Source: Chloroflexota bacterium
Lineage (GTDB): Bacteria; Chloroflexota; Dehalococcoidia; Lucifugimonadales; Lucifugimonadaceae
DNA: 64,000 nt
NCBI GenBank assembly: GCA_002718415.1
Contig: PBEM01000004.1
Span: forward strand, 100,140-164,139
Reading direction: 5' to 3'
Shown: piece by piece, positions 17,547 to 25,452 of the stretch
Layout: every line of letters starts with the position of its first letter
Numbering within the stretch: position 1 is the first letter of the stretch
Position numbers and translations under genes: made by a program
The notes under the pieces: model-generated
Told to the model about the DNA's origin: nothing
Database searches by the model: none
What the model saw: only the letters and a program-made list of their open reading frames with translations

Positions 17547-17945
17547 TTATTTATAATTTCTCAATAACTCTTTCTTAATTTTTGGATTATAAAAAGTAAT
17601 TTTTGGTAATAAATTTAAAGGTAAAATATCTTCCTCAGATTTATCTTGATTTTTTATTATATTATTTCCTGTTTTTATAGATCTTTGTATCGTACGTATA
17701 CTAAGATTATATTGCTTTGAAAGATCAATTATAGATTTGCCTTCAGAATTTAATTGGTAGATTTCTTTGTCTCTATTTAGTTTATTTTTCCCTGCTGAAT
17801 ATTCATCATTATCATATTTACATAATGTAAGATGACAATCAAGACAAGATTTTGATATATCACACCCGTTATCTTTATAGTTAGTATTTTCTGGAAGAGT
17901 GTCTGAGCGAACTTTTTTTAAGTTTACATCTATAAAATTTTGCAT
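17547..17945 (-). CDS. Small Cys-cluster helix-turn-helix protein
   Basis: A 132-residue protein of unknown role. Residues about 28-44 contain a tight Cys cluster, CDISKSCLDCHLTLCKYD (C-x5-C-x2-C-x4-C), suited to Zn or an Fe-S cluster. Residues about 58-92 form a helix-turn-helix, with RDKEIYQLNSEGKSIIDLSKQYNLSIRTIQRSIKTG resembling the C-terminal DNA-binding region of sigma-70-like or resolvase proteins. I have an impression that similar CxxSxxCLxCxLxxCxYD proteins occur in Chloroflexota; this is recollection, not a search. It is divergent from the repeat lipoprotein at 18120, with the tandem palindromes between. It may be a metal- or redox-sensing regulator; that is inference. Confidence 0.6.
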   Translation of the reverse strand: MQNFIDVNLKKVRSDTLPENTNYKDNGCDISKSCLDCHLTLCKYDNDEYSAGKNKLNRDKEIYQLNSEGKSIIDLSKQYNLSIRTIQRSIKTGNNIIKNQDKSEEDILPLNLLPKITFYNPKIKKELLRNYK

Positions 17946-18064
17946 ATAGTGGCCTCTTTTGTAAATTTATTTCAAAAATTGAAAATTTATCTCGATAATA
18001 AATAATAATCAAAAAAATTACTTTATTATTTATTTGAAGTTCTTAATCATAAAAAAATATATGG

Positions 18065-18097
18065 AGAACATTTGTTCTATTATAGAACATCTGTTCT
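18065..18097. promoter_or_regulatory. Two tandem LexA-box-like palindromes
   Basis: Two 14-bp palindromes of the form AGAACATnTGTTCT lie at 18065-18078 (AGAACATTTGTTCT) and 18084-18097 (AGAACATCTGTTCT), with centres 19 bp apart. Each has the GAAC-N4-GTTC core of the SOS box known from Gram-positive bacteria. A TATTAT hexamer (18078-18083), a possible -10 box, sits between them. They end 22 bp before the TTG start of the lipoprotein gene at 18120 and about 120 bp from the divergent HTH gene. LexA is encoded at 37511-38188. Binding is inferred. Confidence 0.7.
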
Positions 18098-18119
18098 GTA
18101 AAGGTCAAGGAAATTTAGT

Positions 18120-19349
18120 TTGTATTTTAGGTATTTGATAAAAATATTATTAATATGTTCTATCGTATTTATAGCTTCATGTAAAAATTCAAATACAAAA
18201 TCAACTATTTCAGTTACATCAGATATTCCAAATGCTATGGAAACTGTAATAGCATCACCCATACCTATAGCTACATTCATCTCAGTACCGACTGCTACCC
18301 CTGTACCAACTTCGACTCCTGACACAAAAATAATAAGTATAGATCCTATGAATAATCCTGAACAATTTATTTCAGAAATTCCTATTCCTGAAATAAATTG
18401 TCTAACAGAGATATTTAATTCTAAAACAGAAATAATAAACCTTATCACCTCTCCACCAGGACAATATCTAATTGATAATGATTTAGCTAAAAATTCAGAC
18501 GAATGTTTATCATATGATTCAAAAGAAAGAATTATTATTGGCCTATTAGATTTTAGCTCTGGAAAACTAACAGATAAAACTAAAAGTTGTATAAAAGATG
18601 TTGGAGTAGGTAACAGTTCATTTATATATCTATTTGCTAAAGATCCTCCTCCAGAAATTTATCTCATAACTTTACAAAGTGTTTTTTGCCTTAACAAAAA
18701 TGAAAGAAGTATATTTGAAAAAAGTAATTATGGTCAAATTACTTCTTCTATGGGCGGTATAGATAAAATTGAATGCTTTATAAATGAATTGGGTCCTCTA
18801 GGGTTAATAAATTTTGATGAACCTCTAAAATTTATAGGAGGTACTTATACTATTAATCAACTATCACCATCAGTGTTAGAAAAATTTTTATCCTGTGGAT
18901 ATTTTGATAATGAACTAAAACTAATTGGAATCACAATAGATGAAAGTTTATGTATTCTTAAAAACACGAATAGTGAAATAATAAAAAATCTATTTGAAAA
19001 ATCAAGTCAAGGACTTTCCGATAACCATATTATCGAATTAACTTTAGCAACAAAAAAATGTGAAATAAATCTAGAAGAAACAACTATCTCTATAAAAAAT
19101 ATAAATACTCAAAAAGTTCCAAAAAAATTAATAAATACCGAATCTGAAAGAAATAATGGAGATAAAGAAAAAAATAATTCGAAAACAGGAATTGAGGAAA
19201 TATTAGAAATAAATGAAATCAATTGCCTTAAGGAATATATTACCGAAGAACAAATTGAAGAAATACTTACAAAATTATCACCTACTCCAGAATTGTTTAC
19301 AGCAATCAATAAATGTAAGATAAATATATTTGAGATATTATCACGTTAG
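18120..19349 (+). CDS. Lipoprotein with Thr/Pro linker and Cys-paired repeats
   Basis: A 409-residue predicted lipoprotein of unknown function. It starts at TTG, 18120, with AAGGA about 8 bases upstream. A basic start and hydrophobic stretch end in the lipobox FIASC (Cys 21), followed by a Ser/Thr/Pro linker (about 40-70). The body carries about five imperfect repeats bounded by two Cys: NCLTEIFNSKTEIINLI...DEC, SCIKDVG...VFC, ECFINEL...LSC, LCILKNTNSEIIKNL...KKC and NCLKEYITEEQIEEIL...NKC. That gives ten Cys after the lipobox, suited to five disulfides outside the cell. A Lys/Asn/Glu-rich spacer precedes the last repeat. The SOS-like boxes upstream make DNA-damage control possible. Confidence 0.6.
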   Translation: MYFRYLIKILLICSIVFIASCKNSNTKSTISVTSDIPNAMETVIASPIPIATFISVPTATPVPTSTPDTKIISIDPMNNPEQFISEIPIPEINCLTEIFNSKTEIINLITSPPGQYLIDNDLAKNSDECLSYDSKERIIIGLLDFSSGKLTDKTKSCIKDVGVGNSSFIYLFAKDPPPEIYLITLQSVFCLNKNERSIFEKSNYGQITSSMGGIDKIECFINELGPLGLINFDEPLKFIGGTYTINQLSPSVLEKFLSCGYFDNELKLIGITIDESLCILKNTNSEIIKNLFEKSSQGLSDNHIIELTLATKKCEINLEETTISIKNINTQKVPKKLINTESERNNGDKEKNNSKTGIEEILEINEINCLKEYITEEQIEEILTKLSPTPELFTAINKCKINIFEILSR

Positions 19350-19406
19350 TTATTCAATATTGATAAGAAGTTTGATATAAAATTATAAAATACTAAGGAT
19401 AAAGCT

Positions 19407-20456
19407 ATGAAAAGTAGAGCTGCTATACACACAAATACCGGACAACCACTAACAGTGGATACGATTGAAATTTCATCCCCAAAAGAAAATTATGTTAATG
19501 TAAAAATGCTATCAAGTGGAATTTGTCATTCACAATTACATCAAATGGAAAATCCTGAATTTCCTACTCCTGCTATGTTAGGTCATGAAGGTACAGGTAT
19601 TGTAACAGAAATTGGTAAAAATGTTTCTCATTTAAAAGAAGGAGACCTAACAATAGTTACGTGGGTCCCTAGAGATCCAATAGTAGGTAGATGGGTACCT
19701 GAACCTGGTAATATGACATGGAATGAAATACCCTTAAAAGGACCGCAAGCTACTTGGTGCGAAGATGTATCTGTCTGGAGCGGGTATGTTGTGAAAATAG
19801 ATGATGATAATCCTAAAGACATTTCTTCAATTGTTGGTTGTGCTATTTTAACCGGTGCCGGAGCTGTTTTAAATACAGCAAAAGTAAGACCTAATGAATC
19901 AGTTGCAGTTTATGGGGTTGGTGGAGTAGGAATTTCTTCTATAAAAATGGCTTCAATTTTAGAAGCATATCCTATCATTGCCGTAGATATTGACGACTCT
20001 AAATTAGAGTTCTCAAAGAAATTCGGTGCTACACACACTGTTAACTCTCTCAAGACAGACCCGATAGAAGCAATACATGAAATTACTTCAGTAGGTGCTG
20101 ATTATGCTTTTGATGCAATAGGTTTAAAAATAACAAATGAACAAATATTACCTTCCGTAAGAGGAGGTGGTCCTGGAGCGGATAATATTGGTGGTATGGC
20201 AGTAATGATAGGAATGCCAGGAAAAGAAATGACTGTAGACCCATCACATTTTATGTTCCATCAAAGACAATACAGAGGATCTCTAGGAGCTACATACCCT
20301 GACAAAGATTTCAATATGTTTTTACGATGGCATAAAGAAGGTAAATTTCCTTTGGAAGAATTAGTTACCAAACGATATAAACTTGATCAAATAAATGAAG
20401 CATGTGATGACCTAAAAAATGGAAAAATTTTAGGTAGAGCCATAATGGAATACTAA
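19407..20456 (+). CDS. Zinc-type alcohol dehydrogenase (class III-like MDR)
   Basis: A 349-residue medium-chain dehydrogenase. Catalytic zinc ligands are present as SGICHSQLHQ (Cys about 38), LGHEGTGIV (His-Glu) and VGCAILTGAGA (Cys). The NAD-binding motif is VYGVGGVGISSI followed by IAVDIDDSKLEFSKKFGATHTVN. The usual four-Cys structural zinc loop is missing; in its place is WVPRDPIVGRWVPEPGN, so the protein may hold only one zinc per subunit. It would oxidise alcohols with NAD(P)+; the substrate is unknown. It is followed 7 bp later by an aldo/keto reductase and is probably in the same transcript. Confidence 0.82.
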   Translation: MKSRAAIHTNTGQPLTVDTIEISSPKENYVNVKMLSSGICHSQLHQMENPEFPTPAMLGHEGTGIVTEIGKNVSHLKEGDLTIVTWVPRDPIVGRWVPEPGNMTWNEIPLKGPQATWCEDVSVWSGYVVKIDDDNPKDISSIVGCAILTGAGAVLNTAKVRPNESVAVYGVGGVGISSIKMASILEAYPIIAVDIDDSKLEFSKKFGATHTVNSLKTDPIEAIHEITSVGADYAFDAIGLKITNEQILPSVRGGGPGADNIGGMAVMIGMPGKEMTVDPSHFMFHQRQYRGSLGATYPDKDFNMFLRWHKEGKFPLEELVTKRYKLDQINEACDDLKNGKILGRAIMEY

Positions 20457-20463
20457 ATAAATT

Positions 20464-21426
20464 ATGGAATACAGAATACTTGGTAAAACAGGAGAGAAAG
20501 TTTCTTTATTATCATATGGAACAGGTGGGCCTTCTCAATTTGGACAGAAAACGGGAGGAACAGATAAAAGTAGAAAAAGATTAATCGATATTGCCATAAA
20601 TCATGGTATAAATTTATTTGATACAGCTCCAGCTTATTCTAATAGTGAAGAATTATTAGGTAATGCATTAAAAGGTATCAATAGAGATTCTTATCTCTTA
20701 GCTACTAAAGTATCTACAAGAATTGAAGACTTGAAATCTAGAGGAGATTCAATAGATCAATTAATGAACCCTTCTTTCCCACGTAAGTCTTTGGAGAGGA
20801 GCCTTAAAAAATTAAATCTTGAATATGTAGATATTTTTCAATTTCATGGTTTATTACAAAAAAACTATGAATCAATAACTGATTGTTTTTTAGATTCAAT
20901 AATAAAAGCTCGTGAAGAAGGTTTGATTAGATATATTGGAATAACAGAAAATATGGTGATTGAACCTAGACATACAGCTATGGTAACAGCATTAAATAAA
21001 CACCCTGAAGTTTGGGATACAATGATGCTAAAATATGGAATCATGAATCAATGGGCTGCAAAAAATGTTTTCCCTATAGTTAAAGAAAAAAATATTGGAA
21101 TCCTTAATATGGCTCCCGTTAGAATAACCTTAACTAAAAATTCAAAACTAAATGAAAGATTTAATGATTGGGGAAAAAATCGACCGGATATTGTTGGAAC
21201 TTTAGAAGATTTGAATTCTTTAAATGACAATAACTCAGAAAATAACGATATTATTTCTCAAGGTTATGCCTTTGCTGGTTCACATAAGTGTGTTTCAACA
21301 ATTATCACAGGAACATCAAACGAAAATCATCTATTAGATAATTTAAAATCTATAAATTCAAAAATGGATCGAAATACTATAAAAAAAATAGTCGAATTAT
21401 TTGGTAATTCAGATTCACCGGATTAA
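20464..21426 (+). CDS. Aldo/keto reductase
   Basis: A 320-residue NAD(P)-dependent reductase with a TIM-barrel fold. It starts MEYRILGKTGEKVSLLSYGTGG. The catalytic tetrad region is visible as INLFDTAPAYSNSEELLG (Asp, Tyr), LLATKVS (Lys) and VDIFQFHGL (His). The C-terminal NADPH-binding part (STIITGTSNENHLLDNL) is present. The order MEYR.LG.TG.KVS is the YdhF/galactose-dehydrogenase-like group. It follows the alcohol dehydrogenase and ends directly against the convergent Gfo/Idh/MocA gene with no spacing. Confidence 0.85.
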   Translation: MEYRILGKTGEKVSLLSYGTGGPSQFGQKTGGTDKSRKRLIDIAINHGINLFDTAPAYSNSEELLGNALKGINRDSYLLATKVSTRIEDLKSRGDSIDQLMNPSFPRKSLERSLKKLNLEYVDIFQFHGLLQKNYESITDCFLDSIIKAREEGLIRYIGITENMVIEPRHTAMVTALNKHPEVWDTMMLKYGIMNQWAAKNVFPIVKEKNIGILNMAPVRITLTKNSKLNERFNDWGKNRPDIVGTLEDLNSLNDNNSENNDIISQGYAFAGSHKCVSTIITGTSNENHLLDNLKSINSKMDRNTIKKIVELFGNSDSPD

Positions 21427-22701
21427 CTATATATTTTGTGATATATCTATATCTTTTTGATAATTATCTATCTTACCTGAAATAACATCTGAGACTTTTA
21501 TTTTAGATTCAGTTAGTCCAGATTCGACTATTGCATAAGCTAAACCTATAGCACTTTTACCTTCAGGAATACCTACTTCAGGTTTTCCTCCATTTTGTAT
21601 AGAAAGAATCCAATCCATATATTCATATGCCAATATCCTAGCATCGGTTTCATGAAAGTCTAAATCATATGAAGCAATTAATGAATTCCCATCCCATAAC
21701 TTGGTTGTCAATTCGTCTAATTTGAAATTAGGCACTAAATCTAAAATTTTATCCCCTGATATTTCCTCTCCATTAAATAAAACTAATTTAATTGGATTAC
21801 CTGATCTACTTTCAGTCCTATATAAAGTACCATTACTCCCTGTAATTGTAGATATCGATGCTTTTTGCCCATGAGAAGCATCTGTGATACTTAGTTGCCC
21901 TATAGCACCTGATTTAAATTTAACTAATGCAAATCCAGTATCAACAGCATCTTGTATTACTAGATCTCCAGTGTTATAACCAGGTTCACGTCTATGTTTG
22001 TACATTTTTGCTAGTTGTGGAGCTACTTCACCCATATCATTTAGGGTCCTTTCAGGTTCTAAAATCCTAGTCTCCGCATAAACTGTATCAGCATCTCCCA
22101 TAAGATAAAGTAACATATCTGCATTATGAACCCCTGCGTCTAATACAATACCTCCTGCTTGATCTTTTTTTGCTCTCCATACAGTACTATGCATAACTGA
22201 TCTATGACTACTAACAATATTTAAATCTAAAGCAAAATATGGTATACCTAAAATTCCTTCATCTAATAATGCTTTAGATAATCTATTAATCGGATCTCTT
22301 CTATAATTTTCTGCTACTGCTATTTCCCTTTGGTTTTTATTCGCAGAATCCTCCATTAACCTGCATGCTTTCATCGTTATACCCATCGGTTTCTCAGTTA
22401 TAACGTGTAATCCATTTTCCATAGCGTATATAGCAATCTTATGATGCATAGGAGTACTTGTTACAACTATTACACCATCTAAATCATTGGATTCAATTAA
22501 TTTTTTGTAATCTGTATATATTTTAGGTTTCTTTAGACCAGATTCTTGAATTACTCTAACTGCTTGATTTGCTACATCTTCATGTAAATCACATACCGAA
22601 ATTAAATCAACATTATCAAAATGTTGACGTAATTTTACATATCCCGAAATATGTCTTCTTCCCATTCCACCACAACCAATTAAACCCATTTTAAAAGTCA
22701 A
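21427..22701 (-). CDS. Gfo/Idh/MocA-family oxidoreductase
   Basis: A 424-residue NAD(P)-dependent sugar or inositol dehydrogenase-like protein. It has the Rossmann motif MGLIGCGGMGRRHISGY, then VVTSTPMHHKIAIYAMENGLHVITEKPMGITMKACR with the conserved Glu-Lys-Pro, and LDAGVHNADMLLYLMG with the predicted catalytic His. It is somewhat longer than the usual 340-400. Start choice: TTG at 22701 with AAGGGA 6 bases upstream, or the ATG four codons later. It follows the PanE-like and FAD-oxidase genes in one minus-strand run, suggesting a catabolic set. Confidence 0.85.
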   Translation of the reverse strand: MTFKMGLIGCGGMGRRHISGYVKLRQHFDNVDLISVCDLHEDVANQAVRVIQESGLKKPKIYTDYKKLIESNDLDGVIVVTSTPMHHKIAIYAMENGLHVITEKPMGITMKACRLMEDSANKNQREIAVAENYRRDPINRLSKALLDEGILGIPYFALDLNIVSSHRSVMHSTVWRAKKDQAGGIVLDAGVHNADMLLYLMGDADTVYAETRILEPERTLNDMGEVAPQLAKMYKHRREPGYNTGDLVIQDAVDTGFALVKFKSGAIGQLSITDASHGQKASISTITGSNGTLYRTESRSGNPIKLVLFNGEEISGDKILDLVPNFKLDELTTKLWDGNSLIASYDLDFHETDARILAYEYMDWILSIQNGGKPEVGIPEGKSAIGLAYAIVESGLTESKIKVSDVISGKIDNYQKDIDISQNI

Positions 22702-22722
22702 TTTAATTCCCTTTCTAATAAT

Positions 22723-23754
22723 CTAATAAGGTAACATCTTTATAAGTTTATCAATGTGTTTTGGATCTGGATCAAATCCTATACCTAAATCATTTACTAT
22801 ATCTATTATTTCATCATTAAAAGGTGTTGGAATATTTACTTCTCTACCTTTTTCAGAAACATAACCATTGAGAAATTCAATTTCTGTCCTTCTTTTTTTT
22901 AATACATCCTGACCAAAGGACGGTCTACCTGCAGAACCTGATCTTCTAGCTGTTTCACTCAAAGAATTCTCAACAATTTCAATATTTTTTCCTTCTGAAG
23001 CGTCAATAATCTGTTCTGGGGAAAGTGAAAGAACTGAATGTAACTTAAAACCCATTGCTAAAGCTACTCTAGCAGCCTCAGCACCTAATTGTATTCCAAT
23101 TCTTCTAACTTCAGGTATTGTTCTAACCTCTGATGTAGAATATCCAGTTAAACCAGCCAAAGCATTAGCCATACAATTGACCATTAGTTTTGACCATCTT
23201 TCTCCCCATAAATCAGATGAGATTTCTGTCTCAGCAACATTACTAAGGATATTTTTTAAATCTTTAAGTCGATCAGAAATCGAACCATCTTGTTCAGCCA
23301 CCTTAAATCCGAGATGATAATTATCTGTTCTAATAACTTTTCCAGGCTCATAACAAGCTGCACCAATAGTAATTACACTACCTAAAGATTTGTCTTTTCC
23401 AACAATGGAAGCCATTCTATGGTCATTTATACCATTTTGAAAGTCAACAAAATATCCAGTTTTAGGATTAGTATATATTTTCATTAATTGGGTGGCCCAT
23501 TCAGTATCATAACTTTTAACAGCTATAAATGAAGCATCAAAAAAAATTGAGATATTTTGCAATTCAGATATAGACAAAGATTTAGGATATGTATTGTATG
23601 TTTTTTCTTGCGTTTCAACCTTAAGACCATTATTTTTAATAGCTACTACGTGCTCATGCCATTGATCAATTAAAGTAACATCATATCCACTATTTGACAA
23701 CAAACCTCCAACAACTCCTCCGATTCCTCCAGCACCGATTATTCCTATTCTCAT
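22723..23754 (-). CDS. Ketopantoate reductase-like dehydrogenase (PanE/ApbA family)
   Basis: A 343-residue protein with the N-terminal NADP site MRIGIIGAGGIGGVVGGLLSNSGYDVTLID, the middle segment FFDASFIAVKSYDTEWA (with the conserved Lys), and the C-terminal helical domain with LWGERWSKLMVNCMANALAGLTG and LGAEAARVALAMG. PanE makes pantoate for coenzyme A, but this family has many paralogues acting on other 2-oxo acids. The adjacent Gfo/Idh and FAD oxidase point to such a catabolic role. ATG at 23754 has GGAGG 5 bases upstream. Confidence 0.78.
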   Translation of the reverse strand: MRIGIIGAGGIGGVVGGLLSNSGYDVTLIDQWHEHVVAIKNNGLKVETQEKTYNTYPKSLSISELQNISIFFDASFIAVKSYDTEWATQLMKIYTNPKTGYFVDFQNGINDHRMASIVGKDKSLGSVITIGAACYEPGKVIRTDNYHLGFKVAEQDGSISDRLKDLKNILSNVAETEISSDLWGERWSKLMVNCMANALAGLTGYSTSEVRTIPEVRRIGIQLGAEAARVALAMGFKLHSVLSLSPEQIIDASEGKNIEIVENSLSETARRSGSAGRPSFGQDVLKKRRTEIEFLNGYVSEKGREVNIPTPFNDEIIDIVNDLGIGFDPDPKHIDKLIKMLPY

Positions 23755-23778
23755 AAATACCTCCAGAAAATTCTTATT

Positions 23779-24915
23779 TTATAATAATCTTTCAATGGTA
23801 AAAGAATTTATACTAAATTTACTTTTACCATTATTTATTAGATTAAACGCTATTTCTCCAATTACAGGAGAAAATTTAAATCCATGACCAGAACAAGGAC
23901 TCAATATTAATACATTCTTATATTCTGGATGGAAATCTATTATAAATTCTCGATCTGGAGTATTTGTATACATACAAACTGCAGATCTAACGGAATCAAC
24001 ATCTAAATCAGGGATATAAGATTTCATTATAGTTCGTAATTTTTTTTCTTCATTTAAATTAATCTTATTTCTATCCAATTTATCGGGATCTACTTCATAT
24101 CCATCATGATGGATGGCAGCCTTAATTCCATCTCCAAAATTTGGTTGAATATAAATCATCTTACCATCTTCATACTCCCATGAATGATTTGGTGAATTTT
24201 GTGGTAAAAATTTTTCCGCATTATTAATCGGATCAAACCAAAACAAAATCTGTCTTTCAATAAATAAAGGTAAATTAATATCTTTTAATAAATTAGGTAA
24301 CCAAGCACCGGAACAAATTATTAACTTATCTCCATAATAGGTATCTCCTGTTTCTGTTTTTAAGGTTACATAATTATCATCTGAAATCCATTTTGAGATT
24401 TTTGTATTGAAATGTAATTCAGCTCCATATTCTTTGGAAAAATTTAAATTTGTATTTATTACATTCTCTGGAAAAACAGCACCACCCATCAAATCTAAAA
24501 CACCCTCCATTTCTTCTTCAGGATTAAAAATTTCCCATCTAGATTTAATATCGTTACTAGTTAGTATTTCGATTTCACAATTATGAACTTCTGAACTATG
24601 TTTAATACCTTCTAAAGAATTAGCTCCTTTTTTGGCAATCATTAATCCACCAATTATTTGAATTATTTCTAAATTAGTTTGATTTTGAAGTTCAAAAAAT
24701 AATTCATATGATCTATTTAATAATGGTACAAAATGAGAACCTTCAGAATATGATTTTCTTATGATTCTTGCCTTCCCATGAGATGAACCCATTGTATGGG
24801 GTGGATTATACATATCAAAACCAATTACACTCATTCCATTTTTAGCAAGATTATATACAGTTGAACTTCCATGAGCTCCTAAACCTATTACTAATACATC
24901 AGCTTTTTTGATAAT
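23779..24915 (-). CDS. FAD-dependent amine/amino-acid oxidase (DAO family) with apparent ATT start
   Basis: A member of the DadA/sarcosine oxidase family, about 378 residues. The FAD-binding motif ADVLVIGLGAHGSSTVYNLAKNG is encoded upstream of the first ATG (24834), so that ATG cannot be the real start. The frame is open back to a stop just before 24922, and it contains no ATG, GTG or TTG. An ATT at 24913-24915, five bases after a strong AAAGGA (24921-24926), is the best candidate; ATC at 24910-24912 is the alternative. The body shows MGGAVFPENVINTNLNF, GDKLIICSGAWLPNLL and ILSPCSGHGFKFSPVIGEI, the last close to the covalent-flavin Cys region of monomeric sarcosine oxidase. Substrate unknown. 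Confidence 0.78.
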   Translation of the reverse strand: MIKKADVLVIGLGAHGSSTVYNLAKNGMSVIGFDMYNPPHTMGSSHGKARIIRKSYSEGSHFVPLLNRSYELFFELQNQTNLEIIQIIGGLMIAKKGANSLEGIKHSSEVHNCEIEILTSNDIKSRWEIFNPEEEMEGVLDLMGGAVFPENVINTNLNFSKEYGAELHFNTKISKWISDDNYVTLKTETGDTYYGDKLIICSGAWLPNLLKDINLPLFIERQILFWFDPINNAEKFLPQNSPNHSWEYEDGKMIYIQPNFGDGIKAAIHHDGYEVDPDKLDRNKINLNEEKKLRTIMKSYIPDLDVDSVRSAVCMYTNTPDREFIIDFHPEYKNVLILSPCSGHGFKFSPVIGEIAFNLINNGKSKFSINSFTIERLL

Positions 24916-24993
24916 AAATATCCTTTACTAAATATTCTCTTGCCCAATAGTAAAATAATTTAATAGAATTTAGTATATATATTAATATTAAAA

Positions 24994-25197
24994 TTAAAAA
25001 GAAAATTTAGATGTAAATCTTGCCTTAGATATCTTTAATTCATTATCAATAGCTTCAAACATTTTTTCAACATCACCGTCATCATAATTAAATGAATTTC
25101 TATTAGAACATTGCGTCAATATTCTTATCTTTTCAATTACTGCATTTGTTCTTTTTTCTGCTTGGTTTCTAAAAGCTATTTTCATTTCTTGTTCCAT
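24994..25197 (-). CDS. Small conserved-looking protein under an SOS-like box
   Basis: A 67-residue soluble protein, mostly helical, of unknown function. ATG at 25197 has GGGAG 7 bases upstream. Two predicted helices, MKIAFRNQAEKRTNAVIEKIRILTQC and DDGDVEKMFEAIDNELKISKARF, are joined by NRNSFNYDDGD. I have an impression of similar short proteins on mobile elements and chromosomes, but cannot confirm it. A perfect 14-bp SOS-box palindrome lies 50 bp upstream, so it may be damage-inducible. It stands alone between the FAD oxidase and the divergent epimerase gene. Confidence 0.6.
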   Translation of the reverse strand: MEQEMKIAFRNQAEKRTNAVIEKIRILTQCSNRNSFNYDDGDVEKMFEAIDNELKISKARFTSKFSF

Positions 25198-25246
25198 AAT
25201 TTAACTCCCTAAATTTAATAAGTTAGTAATTAGTAATCATAACCAT

Positions 25247-25260
25247 AGAACATATGTTCT
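25247..25260. promoter_or_regulatory. LexA-box-like palindrome
   Basis: A perfect 14-bp palindrome, AGAACATATGTTCT, with the GAAC-N4-GTTC core of Gram-positive SOS boxes. It lies 50 bp before the 67-residue gene (minus strand) and 193 bp before the epimerase gene at 25453. The minus-strand sequence GATATAAAG just upstream, or TATGAT just downstream, could be the -10 box, so a bound repressor would cover the promoter. It matches the pair at 18065-18097. Confidence 0.7.
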
Positions 25261-25452
25261 TTATATCTAATTTTTAATGTCGCAGTTTTTCGATGAAAAA
25301 AATTTCTTTAGACGATATAAAAGTAATATTTATATTTTTTTTGGTAATTTATAAAATTTTTTTAACAATTTATTCTTTATAAGATAAAATAATCCTTATA
25401 AAGAAATTACGAAGTTTTAATGCGAAATTAAATATTTACTTTTAAAAACATT

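Noticed and set aside
17997-18034. 12-bp AT-only inverted repeat (AATAAATAATAA/TTATTATTTATT) in the gap upstream of the lipoprotein
   Set aside because: It consists only of A and T in a very AT-rich gap, so it could arise by chance; too weak for a terminator or operator call.
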